Positions 8,864 through 17,880 of a stretch of 64,000 nucleotides of DNA are shown here, piece after piece. A model generated the notes under the pieces. The model worked only from the letters and a program-made list of their open reading frames with translations, searched no databases and had not been told where the DNA came from. Source of the stretch: Cognatundibacterium jejuense. GTDB taxonomy: Bacteria; Pseudomonadota; Gammaproteobacteria; Burkholderiales; Burkholderiaceae_D. Both the position numbers and the translations under genes were made by a program. How positions within the stretch are numbered: position 1 is the first letter of the stretch; every line of letters begins with the position of its first letter. The DNA lies in the NCBI RefSeq assembly GCF_014284255.1, contig NZ_JACOFV010000006.1, positions 62,001 to 126,000 on the forward strand. The letters are read 5' to 3'.

Positions 8864-9352
8864 TCAAGCTTTAGGATGTCGCCTGCCCAAAAAAATGTGC
8901 AGAAAAAGCAATACGGGCAAGGCGCAACCTATCACCCAATGCGCAACCGACCAAAGTGGACGGGCGGTTTCGCTGGCGAAGTAGTACAAACCATAACCAG
9001 TGACCGCCAGCCACATCAAGCTAAGGATCATGGTCCAACCACTTGCCCGGTTACGATGGGCACGATGGGCGCGACGCATGTGTTGCAGCAACAAACTACC
9101 CACTAACACCGCAAATGGCATGATCAAGGCACCGTGGACTTGCATAGACCAGTGTTCTAAGGGATGTACCGTTTCTCCAAACTCACCCATCACACGCAGG
9201 CTGAAATGCGCGATAAGCCAGGCAATGCCGCTCAACAGTAAGGCAGTCAGCACGGCGTAGATACTGAGCTTATGCCAATTTTCTAACTTGAACTGCAGAC
9301 GCACAGCACTTGTTGAAGTGGGATGACGCAGACTTTGTTTGTGGGTACGCAT
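8864..9352 (-). CDS. Small cytochrome b-like membrane protein (DUF4405/b561-like)
   Basis: 162 residues from the ATG at 9352. Longer starts at up to 9451 would run into apbE. It has four membrane spans with histidines at their ends: NWHKLSIY before span 1, EHWSMQVHGA in span 2, LLLQHMRRAH after it, SVAHWVIG and FLHIFLG in span 4. This layout fits a small di-haem cytochrome b that passes electrons across the membrane, as in DUF4405, PepSY or b561-type proteins. It is the last gene of a five-gene operon, 31 bases after apbE. The haem role is inferred from the histidine pattern and from the neighbours. Confidence 0.65.
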   Translation of the reverse strand: MRTHKQSLRHPTSTSAVRLQFKLENWHKLSIYAVLTALLLSGIAWLIAHFSLRVMGEFGETVHPLEHWSMQVHGALIMPFAVLVGSLLLQHMRRAHRAHRNRASGWTMILSLMWLAVTGYGLYYFASETARPLWSVAHWVIGCALPVLLFLHIFLGRRHPKA

Positions 9353-9383
9353 AGGCTGGCTAATAATGAATGGCTGGCGATAA

Positions 9384-10208
9384 TCAGAGAATAAATGCTT
9401 TTGCCTGATAAGTTTCCAGACAAGGATGACGCGCATCGTGCGTTGCGGCAAGTAGCTTGGTCAGGCCATCCGCCAGCATACAGGAAGGTGCGAGCACCGA
9501 ATAGCTGTGAGCGGCATGCAAAGAACGCCCGTTACGACCATCGAACAAGGCGCTATGCCATTCGCCACGCCATTTTTTCTGAGAAAAATACGTCGCCGAA
9601 CTTGCCATTGCCTGATCTTGCAAAAGGATATTTCTTGCCATTGTCGTAGGTTGTTGCGGATCACGAATTGCTATTGCGTGTTGGCCCAACACGCGGAGAT
9701 CGCCACCAGCATTAACGCAAGCGTGTTGTATACCAAAGTTTTGTAATGCCAGAATCGCCTGATCAACCGCATACCCCTTAGCGATTCCACCGACATCTAG
9801 CCAGTCGTTGCGTAATTTTTTTATCTGACCATCGTTGAACAGTTCATAGGCCTGTTTGCCGCTTTGATATTCGGGTAGCGGCGTGCTTGCGCTGTGAGGT
9901 AAAAATTCGCAGGCAGCGAGACGGCTGGCAATTCTCACGTCAAAAATCCCGGCTGTGACCTGATTCAGTTCTTGGGCAAGATTCAGAACGCTGAAGGTAT
10001 GAGGACTTAATTTGATCTTTGCGCCGATAGCAGCGCGATTAAAGCTTGTAATGTCGCTGGCATCAGAATGAAAACTCATACACTCATGGACGTCGCGCAC
10101 TACGCCAAAAGCAGCTTGAAATGCCGCTTGCAGCAGGTTGTCCGGCAACGCATCCAAAATGCTGATATCGACCAAAGTGCCTAACCAAGGCTGGGCACGA
10201 CGGTTCAT
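9384..10208 (-). CDS. apbE: FAD:protein FMN transferase (ApbE)
   Basis: 274 residues from the ATG at 10208, which overlaps the stop of the FMN-binding gene as ATGA. The longer frame to 10271 is rejected. ApbE moves FMN from FAD onto a Thr/Ser of target proteins in the periplasm. Seen here: MNRRAQPWLGTLVDISILD at the start, MSFHSDASDITSFNRA, the core DVGGIAKGYAVDQA and NAGGDLRVLG, and a C-terminal APSCMLADGLTKLLAA segment, where the family has its metal-binding T/S..AD pattern. No obvious cleavable signal is seen, which is unusual for ApbE and leaves cellular location open. The likely substrate is the protein encoded just upstream. Confidence 0.9.
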   Translation of the reverse strand: MNRRAQPWLGTLVDISILDALPDNLLQAAFQAAFGVVRDVHECMSFHSDASDITSFNRAAIGAKIKLSPHTFSVLNLAQELNQVTAGIFDVRIASRLAACEFLPHSASTPLPEYQSGKQAYELFNDGQIKKLRNDWLDVGGIAKGYAVDQAILALQNFGIQHACVNAGGDLRVLGQHAIAIRDPQQPTTMARNILLQDQAMASSATYFSQKKWRGEWHSALFDGRNGRSLHAAHSYSVLAPSCMLADGLTKLLAATHDARHPCLETYQAKAFIL

Positions 10209-10741
10209 TTTTTCAATGTCACCTGAGCGATGGCAGCAATACGACGAACACCATCCGTCACGTGGGTACATGACAAGGTCGCGCCGCTGATATTGGCAAT
10301 CCCTTCGCCGACGACCAAACCCGTGTTTGCCGTTTTTCCGACAAATTGCCGACGCCAGTTGGCATTGCGAATTTCAAAGCCGTGGCTTTCACGATAAGTC
10401 AGAATTTCAACTTGTTTGACGCTGGCATCCGGTAACAAACCAACAGCATAAGAAATCAACTCAAACTTGCCGATGACGTCATCCAACACCACGTAACCTA
10501 ACAAGGTATTGTCTTTGTATGCGGCGATAGTACGCCAGGCAACGGAGCGTGCTGGCACACCGGCGATTTTTTCAACCTGCTTCATTTGCTCAGTATTTAA
10601 TTGCAAGGGCTGCGCATTGAAGTGATTGGCCTCTGGAAAAATACTTTGTTGTGCTTGCTCTACCGTCAGATATTGCGTGGCAAAAGCACTGCTGCTCACA
10701 GCAGCGAGTGTTGTCAAAGACAGAGGAGCAAGCATTTTCAT
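10205..10741 (-). CDS. Exported FMN-binding domain protein, predicted ApbE substrate
   Basis: 178 residues with a signal peptide (cleavage near AFA, residue 21) and a C-terminal FMN_bind domain. Residues 152-157 read SGATLS, resembling the flavinylation site of NqrC/RnfG-type domains, where the Thr (here Thr155) receives FMN by a phosphoester bond. The next gene, overlapping by four bases, is apbE, which supports this. The domain would carry one electron-transferring flavin in the periplasm. It starts eight bases after the porin gene ends. Covalent flavinylation is inferred and not shown. Confidence 0.85.
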   Translation of the reverse strand: MKMLAPLSLTTLAAVSSSAFATQYLTVEQAQQSIFPEANHFNAQPLQLNTEQMKQVEKIAGVPARSVAWRTIAAYKDNTLLGYVVLDDVIGKFELISYAVGLLPDASVKQVEILTYRESHGFEIRNANWRRQFVGKTANTGLVVGEGIANISGATLSCTHVTDGVRRIAAIAQVTLKK

Positions 10742-10749
10742 AAAAACAA

Positions 10750-12096
10750 TCAGAACGAGTAACCAACACCGAGATTATATCGATCTTGGTTGCTATCCTG
10801 CTGGAACTTTTGGTAGTCCGCTTTCAGCACTACGCCTTCACCGATGCGGAAATTAGCACCCATGGTCGTTACTTTTTGATCTGCTGCCGGAGCTAAACCC
10901 AGACCTTGCGGCATTGCCGTATACGATTGTGCTGTATTGAACTGCTCATAACGTAAGAATGGAGTCAGGCTGTAACTATCTGTTTTCCAAACCTGATACG
11001 CAGCCTGCGTGTACCAACCATAGAACGAGGATGGAACCGGCGTTACTTGTCCCGCAAAAGTCTGATTCAAAGCAGCAACGCCAGTGATGGTGCCGCGGGT
11101 ATACAAGGCGCTCACATCAAGCTTGCCGGGGTTGTAGCGGGCATGCATATCCCACAAAGTGACGCGGGCATCGTTCGCGACGGAATTAGGCGCACCCTGT
11201 CCTGCTTTACCTGTAAAGGCCGAGCCACCTAACAACAAACCTGGCACACCGCGCCAGTTCAATGCTGCGTGCATGCTCAGGTCACGCGATTTAGCGAGCT
11301 GCCCTTCCTGGTGAATACTGCCTAAAGGAGATGTGCTGCCGTCAGTGCTGGTGGCGTCCCATTTATTGATATCAAAACCTGTCGTCAGACCCGCGTCCCA
11401 GCTAATGCCGTTGTCATGCGTTCCGGACAAGCCAAAACCTGCTTCGCGCCAGGTACTTGGGATAATCGCAGTTTCAACAAAATTTCGCTTTACGCCATAG
11501 TAAGCAGTTGGTTCATGATTGGTGTTGAGCAAACCGACTGGCATCAAAAACAGACCCGCTTTGCCACTCAAACCCGGACGAATTTCATGCTCTACGTACA
11601 ATTGCTCAACTTCGCTCTCACCTTTGTCATCTTTGGAAGTGACTGCGTGTTCCCATTCAAATTCGGCAACCATTTTAGTTTTTTCGTCAAAACGATGGGT
11701 GATGCCAATGACTGCACGAGCGACATCCGTTTGCGCCTGGCTGTTTGACTGACGAGGGCGGGTGTAATTGACCTCACCGTAGCTGCTGATCACGGTCTGC
11801 GAACCTGATTTGCTTGCTTGTTCTGCCATTGCAACCGCTGAACCAGTGGTCGCGGCTGTAACACTAGAGATTGCCGCCGTATTTTCTGCAACGCTGGTGC
11901 TCAATTGTTGTTGATTCTTGGCGACACTGTCTGTTTTTTGCTTGGTCGCAGCCAATTCAGCTTTAATCGCATCCAATTCAGCGGCAAGTTTTTCTATTTT
12001 TTGAAGCAAGGCTGCTTCATCAGCGTGAGCTGGCGTAACAAAGGCGGTAGCGATGATGGCGCTGCAAATGCTCAGGGAAAAGATATTTTTTTTCAT
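10750..12096 (-). CDS. Outer-membrane porin with N-terminal coiled coil
   Basis: 448 residues from the ATG at 12096 (a GTG at 12102 is also possible). A signal peptide (ICSAIIATAFVTPAHA) is followed by a heptad-rich stretch, about residues 30-75 (LLQKIEKLAAELDAIKAELA), then a beta-barrel with alternating pattern ending in a C-terminal Phe (GVGYSF), the usual signal for outer-membrane assembly. FEWEHAVTSKDDKGESEVEQ and LFLMPVGLLNTNHEPTAYYG resemble phosphate-selective (OprO/OprP-like) porins. The trimeric coiled coil is also typical of that group. The substrate is unknown; the operon suggests an iron-related or redox-related compound. Confidence 0.8.
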   Translation of the reverse strand: MKKNIFSLSICSAIIATAFVTPAHADEAALLQKIEKLAAELDAIKAELAATKQKTDSVAKNQQQLSTSVAENTAAISSVTAATTGSAVAMAEQASKSGSQTVISSYGEVNYTRPRQSNSQAQTDVARAVIGITHRFDEKTKMVAEFEWEHAVTSKDDKGESEVEQLYVEHEIRPGLSGKAGLFLMPVGLLNTNHEPTAYYGVKRNFVETAIIPSTWREAGFGLSGTHDNGISWDAGLTTGFDINKWDATSTDGSTSPLGSIHQEGQLAKSRDLSMHAALNWRGVPGLLLGGSAFTGKAGQGAPNSVANDARVTLWDMHARYNPGKLDVSALYTRGTITGVAALNQTFAGQVTPVPSSFYGWYTQAAYQVWKTDSYSLTPFLRYEQFNTAQSYTAMPQGLGLAPAADQKVTTMGANFRIGEGVVLKADYQKFQQDSNQDRYNLGVGYSF

Positions 12097-12147
12097 ATTC
12101 ACTTTCGGTATTTTAATTTTTAATGTCGATATTTTTATTGCTATTGC

Positions 12148-13398
12148 TTAAGGCTTGTAACCGTCGTTCAAGGTCGATAGGAAGGTAATCACATCCTCTA
12201 CCTCTGATGGCGTCAGTGCAGCAGCCATGCCTGGTTGGCGGTTGTATGGCACTTCCTTCACATTGACGTTACCCGCATAAGCGGCAGGCAAATCATTAAA
12301 TTTTTGAATACTTCCATCTGTGCCAAATGGGAACCACTCTTCAGGATTGGTATCACGGCGCACATAAAAATTGACGACATCGCGCAGGTTATTAAATTGG
12401 CCGTTATGGAAGAACACTTTGCGAGTCGCTACGTTACGCAGCGTTGGTACCTTGAATGCGCCGCAAAATTCAGTACGTTTGGTTAAATCAGTACGATCCG
12501 GGCCACAGACACCCATGTCGAAATAATCTGCTGCTGCGGTTGCCGGTATCAGCTTATTCCTCGGCACACCCAGATTGTCGAAGGTGAAGTCGGTAAACAG
12601 TGGGGCTGATCCATCTGCTCCCTTCTTGCTGATGTGGCAGGCCGCACAATTACCCTTAGTTGGATTATTGAACAAAGCAAGTCCGCGTAACTCGCTGTCC
12701 GACAGGGTGGCTTTGCCTGCTAAAAAGCGATCGTATTTTGAATCGTAGGGATGAAAATCACTGTCTTCCAATTGATACTGTTGTAATGCAAACAAGGCAC
12801 GTTCAAATGCGCTGTCCACATTGCTAAAAATAGTGGCGCCAAAGGCATTTTTGAATTCGTTGACATAGCCCGCGCGCTGCAATTTGGCAACGACGTCGGC
12901 ACGTCCGTTGTTGGCCATTTCGTGTGCGGCCATGAATGGCGTCTCGGCTTGTACCGCCAGGTTTGGTGCCTTACCGTCACGGGTAAATCCACCTAAAGGC
13001 TTACCGTCGTCACCAAATGCAAAAGCCGGTGTTTTATCGAGATAGCGCAATGAAGGAACTGCGCGAAAGCCTGGCACATCCAGGTTTTGACCACCAAGTT
13101 GGACGCTGAGATTATTGGTTTGGGCGTGCGCATTGCTAGGATCATGGCAAGTTGCACAGGACATTTTCCCTGATGCTGAGAGGCTGATATCGGAAAAGAT
13201 TTTTTTTCCGACCTGCGCGGCTGCACTCATACCCGCATCAGAACCCGCGTTGCTCGCTGGCGCGGCGGAAGTACCACCACCGCCACCGCAAGCACTTAAC
13301 ACGGTGATTGAAGCACTCAGCATAAGGCCCAGCAAAAAGCGCGGACGAAAATAGACATAGGCTGCTTTAGAGGCAGCAATTGAGGTGGATGGCATCAT
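12148..13398 (-). CDS. Di-haem cytochrome c peroxidase/MauG-family lipoprotein
   Basis: 416 residues. A signal peptide ends in lipobox LSAC (Cys37), followed by a glycine-rich linker. There are two haem c sites, CATCH (81-85) and CAACH (251-255), spaced as in bacterial di-haem peroxidases. The C-terminal half has GAFKVPTLRNVA and FFHNGQFNNLRDVVNFY, typical of the MauG/CcpA group. It would sit on the periplasmic face of a membrane and reduce peroxide or oxidise a protein or metal substrate. It is the first gene of the five-gene operon, 51 bases before the porin, and lies behind Fur-box-like sequence. Confidence 0.9.
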   Translation of the reverse strand: MMPSTSIAASKAAYVYFRPRFLLGLMLSASITVLSACGGGGGTSAAPASNAGSDAGMSAAAQVGKKIFSDISLSASGKMSCATCHDPSNAHAQTNNLSVQLGGQNLDVPGFRAVPSLRYLDKTPAFAFGDDGKPLGGFTRDGKAPNLAVQAETPFMAAHEMANNGRADVVAKLQRAGYVNEFKNAFGATIFSNVDSAFERALFALQQYQLEDSDFHPYDSKYDRFLAGKATLSDSELRGLALFNNPTKGNCAACHISKKGADGSAPLFTDFTFDNLGVPRNKLIPATAAADYFDMGVCGPDRTDLTKRTEFCGAFKVPTLRNVATRKVFFHNGQFNNLRDVVNFYVRRDTNPEEWFPFGTDGSIQKFNDLPAAYAGNVNVKEVPYNRQPGMAAALTPSEVEDVITFLSTLNDGYKP

Positions 13399-13454
13399 AA
13401 TTGTAAAAGAAAGCGCAGACTTGTCGCTTTAGAGAAAGAGACAATTCTTAACAC

Positions 13455-13498
13455 AAATGAGAATGATTGCTATTGTATTTTATAATGATTGATAATTA
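13455..13498 (-). promoter_or_regulatory. Overlapping Fur-box-like sequences
   Basis: AATGAGAATGATTGCTATT (13456-13474) fits the Fur 7-1-7 pattern TGAxAATxATTxxxA well. ATAATGATTGATAAT (13483-13497) contains two further NATAAT-type hexamers. Both lie 60-100 bases upstream of the cytochrome gene start at 13398, where a promoter is expected. This predicts repression by iron-loaded Fur. It was read by eye and not scored with a matrix. Confidence 0.65.
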
Positions 13499-13656
13499 CA
13501 ACTAAAATTGCCTGATGTTGTCGATCGAGTACAAAATAAAAACCCAGTATTTGATCTTTTTATCAATCAAAAATCTGCCAAGTGTCGTTTTCTCACGCTT
13601 AACTCTGGGATAATGGCGAACAATTTTGTTTTCACCCTCACCTTTTAAGGTCCATC

Positions 13657-14745
13657 ATGACTAAACGCGCCGCCAAGCCAGCAGTGACCCTGCCTGCTAT
13701 TCCAGCTCCAGAACCGTTCCAAGCCAAGACCCTGAAACGCAAGCAATTTGCCAGCACTGGTGATGTGCATATCCAAGGTGATGTGACGATCACGACGCAA
13801 TTAACCGTCGGTGGCGATTTGTTGATTGATGGTGATTTGATTGCAGAAGAAGTGTATTGCCTCGGTAAGCTGACGGTGACTGGTGATATTCAGGTGCAGT
13901 CTTTGTACATCGGTCATACGCTCGATGTGGGTGGCAATATCGATGTTGAATTTTTGGTTAAAACTGGCTGCAGTGCCGAATGGATGGTACGCGTACTGGA
14001 AATAGATCAGCGCAAACCAGCAAAAGATGGCAGCAGTTTTATGGATGCTCTGGTCCATCCGGCTATCCTGGCGCGTCATGAGCACAACGATGTGTTTGGC
14101 GGTTTTGGTGATATCCAATGCCTTGGTTATTTGTCTTGTGCGGATCTTGATTGCCACGGCAATCTGCAACTCGACGATGATCTGGAAGCATCGGAAGTGC
14201 AATTCGTTGGTGGTCATCTGGCAGCCAGCGCCATTCACGTTGCGGGCGATTGCAATTGCCAGGGTGAAGTATTCAGCGAAACTAATATTGAAGTCGAAGG
14301 CAGTCTGTTTGCCGGCGAAATCATCAGCCAGGGTAATGTTGCTGCGGGTTCTATCGGTAGCCAGGGCGATATCAGCGCCTGGGGCAGTATCCGTGCCAAA
14401 GGTGAAATCAGCAGCTTGTTTGGTGAAATCCACGCAGGCCGCTGGATCGCCACGGCTGCCAGTTTGTACGCGGCAAAATACATCAAGGCCGGTGAGTCAG
14501 TGGTCGGTGAAAAAGGCATCAGCTGCGGGAAGGACTACGGCATTTTCGCTGGCTCTACCCTACCACGTTCTGAATGGGCGACCAATGGCATGATTTCGGC
14601 AAACGCCAAACCGCGTCTGATCTTGTCTGGTGAATTTGTGGCAGATAAAAAGCTGCGCCATATCGATGCGTTAGAAAAAAAGCGCGATAAAGAACTGGAT
14701 TGGGAAATTTCACGTCGTGTAAAACGTGAAATGTTGGCAGAGTAA
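13657..14745 (+). CDS. Bactofilin-like beta-solenoid repeat protein
   Basis: 362 residues with no signal peptide. After a proline-rich N-terminus (PAIPAPEPFQ) comes a long series of short strands with G-D/G-N turns: GDVHIQGDVTI, VGGDLLIDGDLIAEEVYCLG, VTGDIQVQ, and later VAGDCNCQGEVFSETNIEVEG, GNVAAGSIGSQGDISAWGSI. This resembles the right-handed beta-helix of bactofilins and other polymer-forming proteins. It is about twice the usual bactofilin length and ends in a charged helix (DALEKKRDKELDWEISRRVK). It is probably cytoplasmic and may self-assemble. An AAGG site precedes the ATG. The gene stands alone, with no known cell-wall gene beside it. Confidence 0.65.
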   Translation: MTKRAAKPAVTLPAIPAPEPFQAKTLKRKQFASTGDVHIQGDVTITTQLTVGGDLLIDGDLIAEEVYCLGKLTVTGDIQVQSLYIGHTLDVGGNIDVEFLVKTGCSAEWMVRVLEIDQRKPAKDGSSFMDALVHPAILARHEHNDVFGGFGDIQCLGYLSCADLDCHGNLQLDDDLEASEVQFVGGHLAASAIHVAGDCNCQGEVFSETNIEVEGSLFAGEIISQGNVAAGSIGSQGDISAWGSIRAKGEISSLFGEIHAGRWIATAASLYAAKYIKAGESVVGEKGISCGKDYGIFAGSTLPRSEWATNGMISANAKPRLILSGEFVADKKLRHIDALEKKRDKELDWEISRRVKREMLAE

Positions 14746-14927
14746 AGATCCCACGAGATACCCTGTCGCCAGCAGCACTCGGTATCTCAGTTTGACCTCT
14801 TTGCAATCTGAACGACAATGATGCTGTGCTTATTTGTACGCCTTATTTACCTCTAATAACGATAGTTTCCTCTCTTGCTCGCTTGCTCGCTTGAGACTGA
14901 GAAACAAAACAATTCACGGAGCACAAT

Positions 14928-17075
14928 TTGAACAAATTGAATTTCTTTTCTTTACTATTAAGCAGTGCTGCAATCAGCAGCATGTCAATGGCATATGCCG
15001 ATGAAGGTCAATGGCAGCCACACCAGTTACCTCAACTGAAAGCGGAATTAAAACGAGTAGGCATTGTCCTTCCCGCTGAAAAATTAGCCGATCTGACCAA
15101 AGCGCCATTGAGCGCGATGTTATCGCTGGGCGGATGTTCCGCATCATTTGTCTCCGATGCCGGTTTAGTCGTGACTAATCATCATTGCGCTTATGGTGCG
15201 ATACAACGCAATTCCAGCGCCCAAAAAAATTACATCAGTGATGGGTTCTTAGCTAAAACCATGAGCGAAGAATTGCCGGCCGGTAGCGATTCGCGCATGT
15301 ATATCACGGACAAAGTTGACAACGTTACGGCCCAGGTTTTGCAAGGTATCAGTCCTACAATGACTGGTAAAGATCGTCATGCTATGGTCGAAAATAAAAT
15401 CAAAGCATTGATTACCGAGTGCGAACAAGACAAAGCCTACCGTTGTTCTATCCCTAGTTTTCATCGTGGCATGGAATATTACCGGATACGTCAATTGATG
15501 ATCCGTGACGTGCGTCTGGTGTATGCGCCTTCGGACAAGATCGGCAATTTTGGCGGTGAGGTCGATAATTTTGAATGGCCACGCCATACCGGCGATTTTT
15601 CATTTTTACGTGCTTATGTTGGCAAAGATGGTCGTCCTGCAGACCCATCACCCGACAATATCCCGTATAAATCTAAAGATTTCTTAACGATTTCAGCATT
15701 GGGTCTGAAGAATGGCGATCCGATTTTACTGGCAGGTTACCCCGGCCGGACTAGTCGTTATAAATTGCCAGAAGAAATCCGCTTCGCACGCGATGTCAGC
15801 TATCCAAAGCGCATTGCTGAATCACAATCTGACGTGGAAGTAATTAATGCAGCAACACAGGGAAATCCCGATGCGGTAGTGCGCTATGCAAGTGTGGTCA
15901 AGGGCATCAATAATGGTCTGAAAAAAACCCAAGGATTGGTTGATGGCTTTAACCGCAAAGACATCGCGGCCATCAAAGATGAGCAGGATGCCGAATTCCG
16001 CAGCTGGTTTAGTAAAAATAATCCAGACAAAGATTTTTTGAAAGAACTCGATACCGTGATCGCCAGTGATATGGCATTGACGGAAGAAGAGTTTGCCTGG
16101 TCAGTGGCGAACAATAGCGAGCTATTGAGAAGCGCCCGTACCTTGTATCGTCTGGCACTGGAAACCGCGAAGCCAGATGCACAACGTGAAGCTGGCTTCC
16201 AGCAGCGTGATGTCGCGTTTATTGCAGCACGGCTGAATCGTCTGGAACAATCGTATATGCAAAATGTCGATCAGGCACGCTATACCGCTGCATTACAAAG
16301 GTATAACAAACTTGATGCTAAAACCCACCCACAAGGACTCGACATTTTATTGCCGATGCCGGAATCGGTTGCCAGCATGTATCAACAAAGCGAGTTGGGA
16401 AATACGGCCAAACGCCTCGCGTGGCTGAAACAAGATGCTGCCGCGTTCTTACAGTCAGATGATGCCTTTATTAAACTCGCGATCAAATTACACGATATCG
16501 GGATGACACTCGAAGAGCGTCGTAAAGAAGTGAACGGAAATCTGGAACGCGTTATTCCACAATATATGCAAGCAGTGATCACCTGGAAAAACTCGCAAGG
16601 AAAGCCTGTCTACGCCGATGCCAACTCTACACTACGCGTTACTTATGGCACGGTTGCTCCATACAGTCCCAAAGACGGCGTGACCAAGGGTCCGTTCACC
16701 ACCGTCGAAGGTATTGTTGAGAAACATACCGGCAAAGAGCCTTTCATTGCGCCAGATAATTTGCTGACAGCGATCAAAGAAAAACGTTACGGTGTATTTA
16801 AAGATGCGACACTTGGCACAGTGCCAGTAGATTTCTTGTCCAGTGCCGATACTACGGGTGGTAATTCCGGATCAGCAGTCTTGAATAAAAATGGCGAACT
16901 GATTGGGTTGAATTTTGATTCCACTTACGAATCAATTACCAAGGATTGGTATTTCGATAGCGCCATCACACGTGCAATTCATGTCGATATCCGGTACATG
17001 TTATGGGTTATGAAAGAAGTAGATCATGCAGACAACGTACTCAAGGAAATGTCAGTCAAATATCCGATTAAATAA
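14928..17075 (+). CDS. S46 family dipeptidyl-peptidase
   Basis: 715 residues starting at TTG, with GGAG eight bases upstream. The signal peptide ends at AYA-DEGQW. The S46 family (DPP7/DPP11) removes dipeptides from peptide N-termini outside the cytoplasm. The catalytic triad can be placed: His in VTNHHCAYGAIQ (about residue 86), Asp in FGGEVDNFEWPRHTGDF (about 225) and Ser in TTGGNSGSAVLN (about 650). The length matches the family. It is monocistronic, closed by a strong terminator at 17111. The residue that sets DPP7 or DPP11 specificity cannot be assigned by eye. Confidence 0.93.
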   Translation: MNKLNFFSLLLSSAAISSMSMAYADEGQWQPHQLPQLKAELKRVGIVLPAEKLADLTKAPLSAMLSLGGCSASFVSDAGLVVTNHHCAYGAIQRNSSAQKNYISDGFLAKTMSEELPAGSDSRMYITDKVDNVTAQVLQGISPTMTGKDRHAMVENKIKALITECEQDKAYRCSIPSFHRGMEYYRIRQLMIRDVRLVYAPSDKIGNFGGEVDNFEWPRHTGDFSFLRAYVGKDGRPADPSPDNIPYKSKDFLTISALGLKNGDPILLAGYPGRTSRYKLPEEIRFARDVSYPKRIAESQSDVEVINAATQGNPDAVVRYASVVKGINNGLKKTQGLVDGFNRKDIAAIKDEQDAEFRSWFSKNNPDKDFLKELDTVIASDMALTEEEFAWSVANNSELLRSARTLYRLALETAKPDAQREAGFQQRDVAFIAARLNRLEQSYMQNVDQARYTAALQRYNKLDAKTHPQGLDILLPMPESVASMYQQSELGNTAKRLAWLKQDAAAFLQSDDAFIKLAIKLHDIGMTLEERRKEVNGNLERVIPQYMQAVITWKNSQGKPVYADANSTLRVTYGTVAPYSPKDGVTKGPFTTVEGIVEKHTGKEPFIAPDNLLTAIKEKRYGVFKDATLGTVPVDFLSSADTTGGNSGSAVLNKNGELIGLNFDSTYESITKDWYFDSAITRAIHVDIRYMLWVMKEVDHADNVLKEMSVKYPIK

Positions 17076-17110
17076 AAATAAAGCATTTAAGCTGAAGCTC
17101 TGATCATTAA

Positions 17111-17142
17111 AACGGCATGTCGCAAGACATGCCGTTTTTTTT
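17111..17142 (+). terminator. Rho-independent terminator after the S46 peptidase
   Basis: An 11-base perfect stem (AACGGCATGTC with GACATGCCGTT) around a GCAA loop, followed by eight T. It lies 35 bases after the stop codon. Confidence 0.92.
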
Positions 17143-17256
17143 ATTTCGTCAATAAATTTAAATGAGCAAAATTATCACTAACGGGGATGGCAAGTATCCA
17201 ACATTATGTTTTAATGTCACGCTGCATTCCCTCTTGAAATAAATGGATAGCTTTTT

Positions 17257-17880
17257 ATGTCAGAAGTAAAACTCGTGGTGTGTCACGAATGCGATCTGAT
17301 TTGCCAGGAAAAAACACTCGCTGTTGGTGAAGCCGCCAGTTGCCCGCGTTGTCGTGCCAAACTATTTCAGCACCGTGGTTCGACCCTGGAACAAACACTG
17401 GCAATGGCATTTACCACTGTAATTCTGTTTTTAATCATGAACACCTTCCCGCTGATGGCATTGCATTTGCAACAAAATACGCGCGAAACCAGTTTATTAG
17501 GAGCGGCGTTAGCAATGTGGGATCGAGAAATGCCGGTATTATGCGTGCTTGTGATACTCACCACGATAGTTGCCCCTGCGATGCAAATTGGCATCGAAAT
17601 TTATGTTTTATCGCGACTAAAGTGGGGCAAGCAGCTCAAAACCACAGGCTTGCCTATGGTCATCTTACAAAAGCTACGCCCGTGGAGCATGGTTGAAGTA
17701 TTCATGCTGGGATTGTTAGTATCTTTGGTGAAATTAAAAGATTTAGCCGATATTATCGTCGGCCCGGCCTTCTGGTCTTGTTCAGGTTTGATTGTCGTCT
17801 CAGCTTACATGGGAACAATGTTAACGCCGCATAATGTCTGGAACTGGTTTCAGCAAAGGAAATCAGATGTCCAGGTTTGA
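17257..17880 (+). CDS. pqiA: Paraquat-inducible protein A, first half (PqiA domain)
   Basis: 207 residues. An N-terminal zinc-ribbon-like cysteine set (CHEC at 9-12 and CPRC about 28-31) is followed by four membrane spans, matching one half of the two-domain PqiA of enterics. PqiA with PqiB and PqiC forms a lipid-transport bridge between inner and outer membranes. Here PqiA is encoded as two separate genes that overlap by 14 bases. It is the first gene of the pqi operon. The whole set is in order and overlapping, so translation is probably coupled. Confidence 0.88.
   Translation: MSEVKLVVCHECDLICQEKTLAVGEAASCPRCRAKLFQHRGSTLEQTLAMAFTTVILFLIMNTFPLMALHLQQNTRETSLLGAALAMWDREMPVLCVLVILTTIVAPAMQIGIEIYVLSRLKWGKQLKTTGLPMVILQKLRPWSMVEVFMLGLLVSLVKLKDLADIIVGPAFWSCSGLIVVSAYMGTMLTPHNVWNWFQQRKSDVQV

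Noticed and set aside
10209-10271. Longer apbE start
   Set aside because: It lies inside the upstream gene. The ATG at 10208 makes a standard 4-base overlap and fits the family N-terminus.
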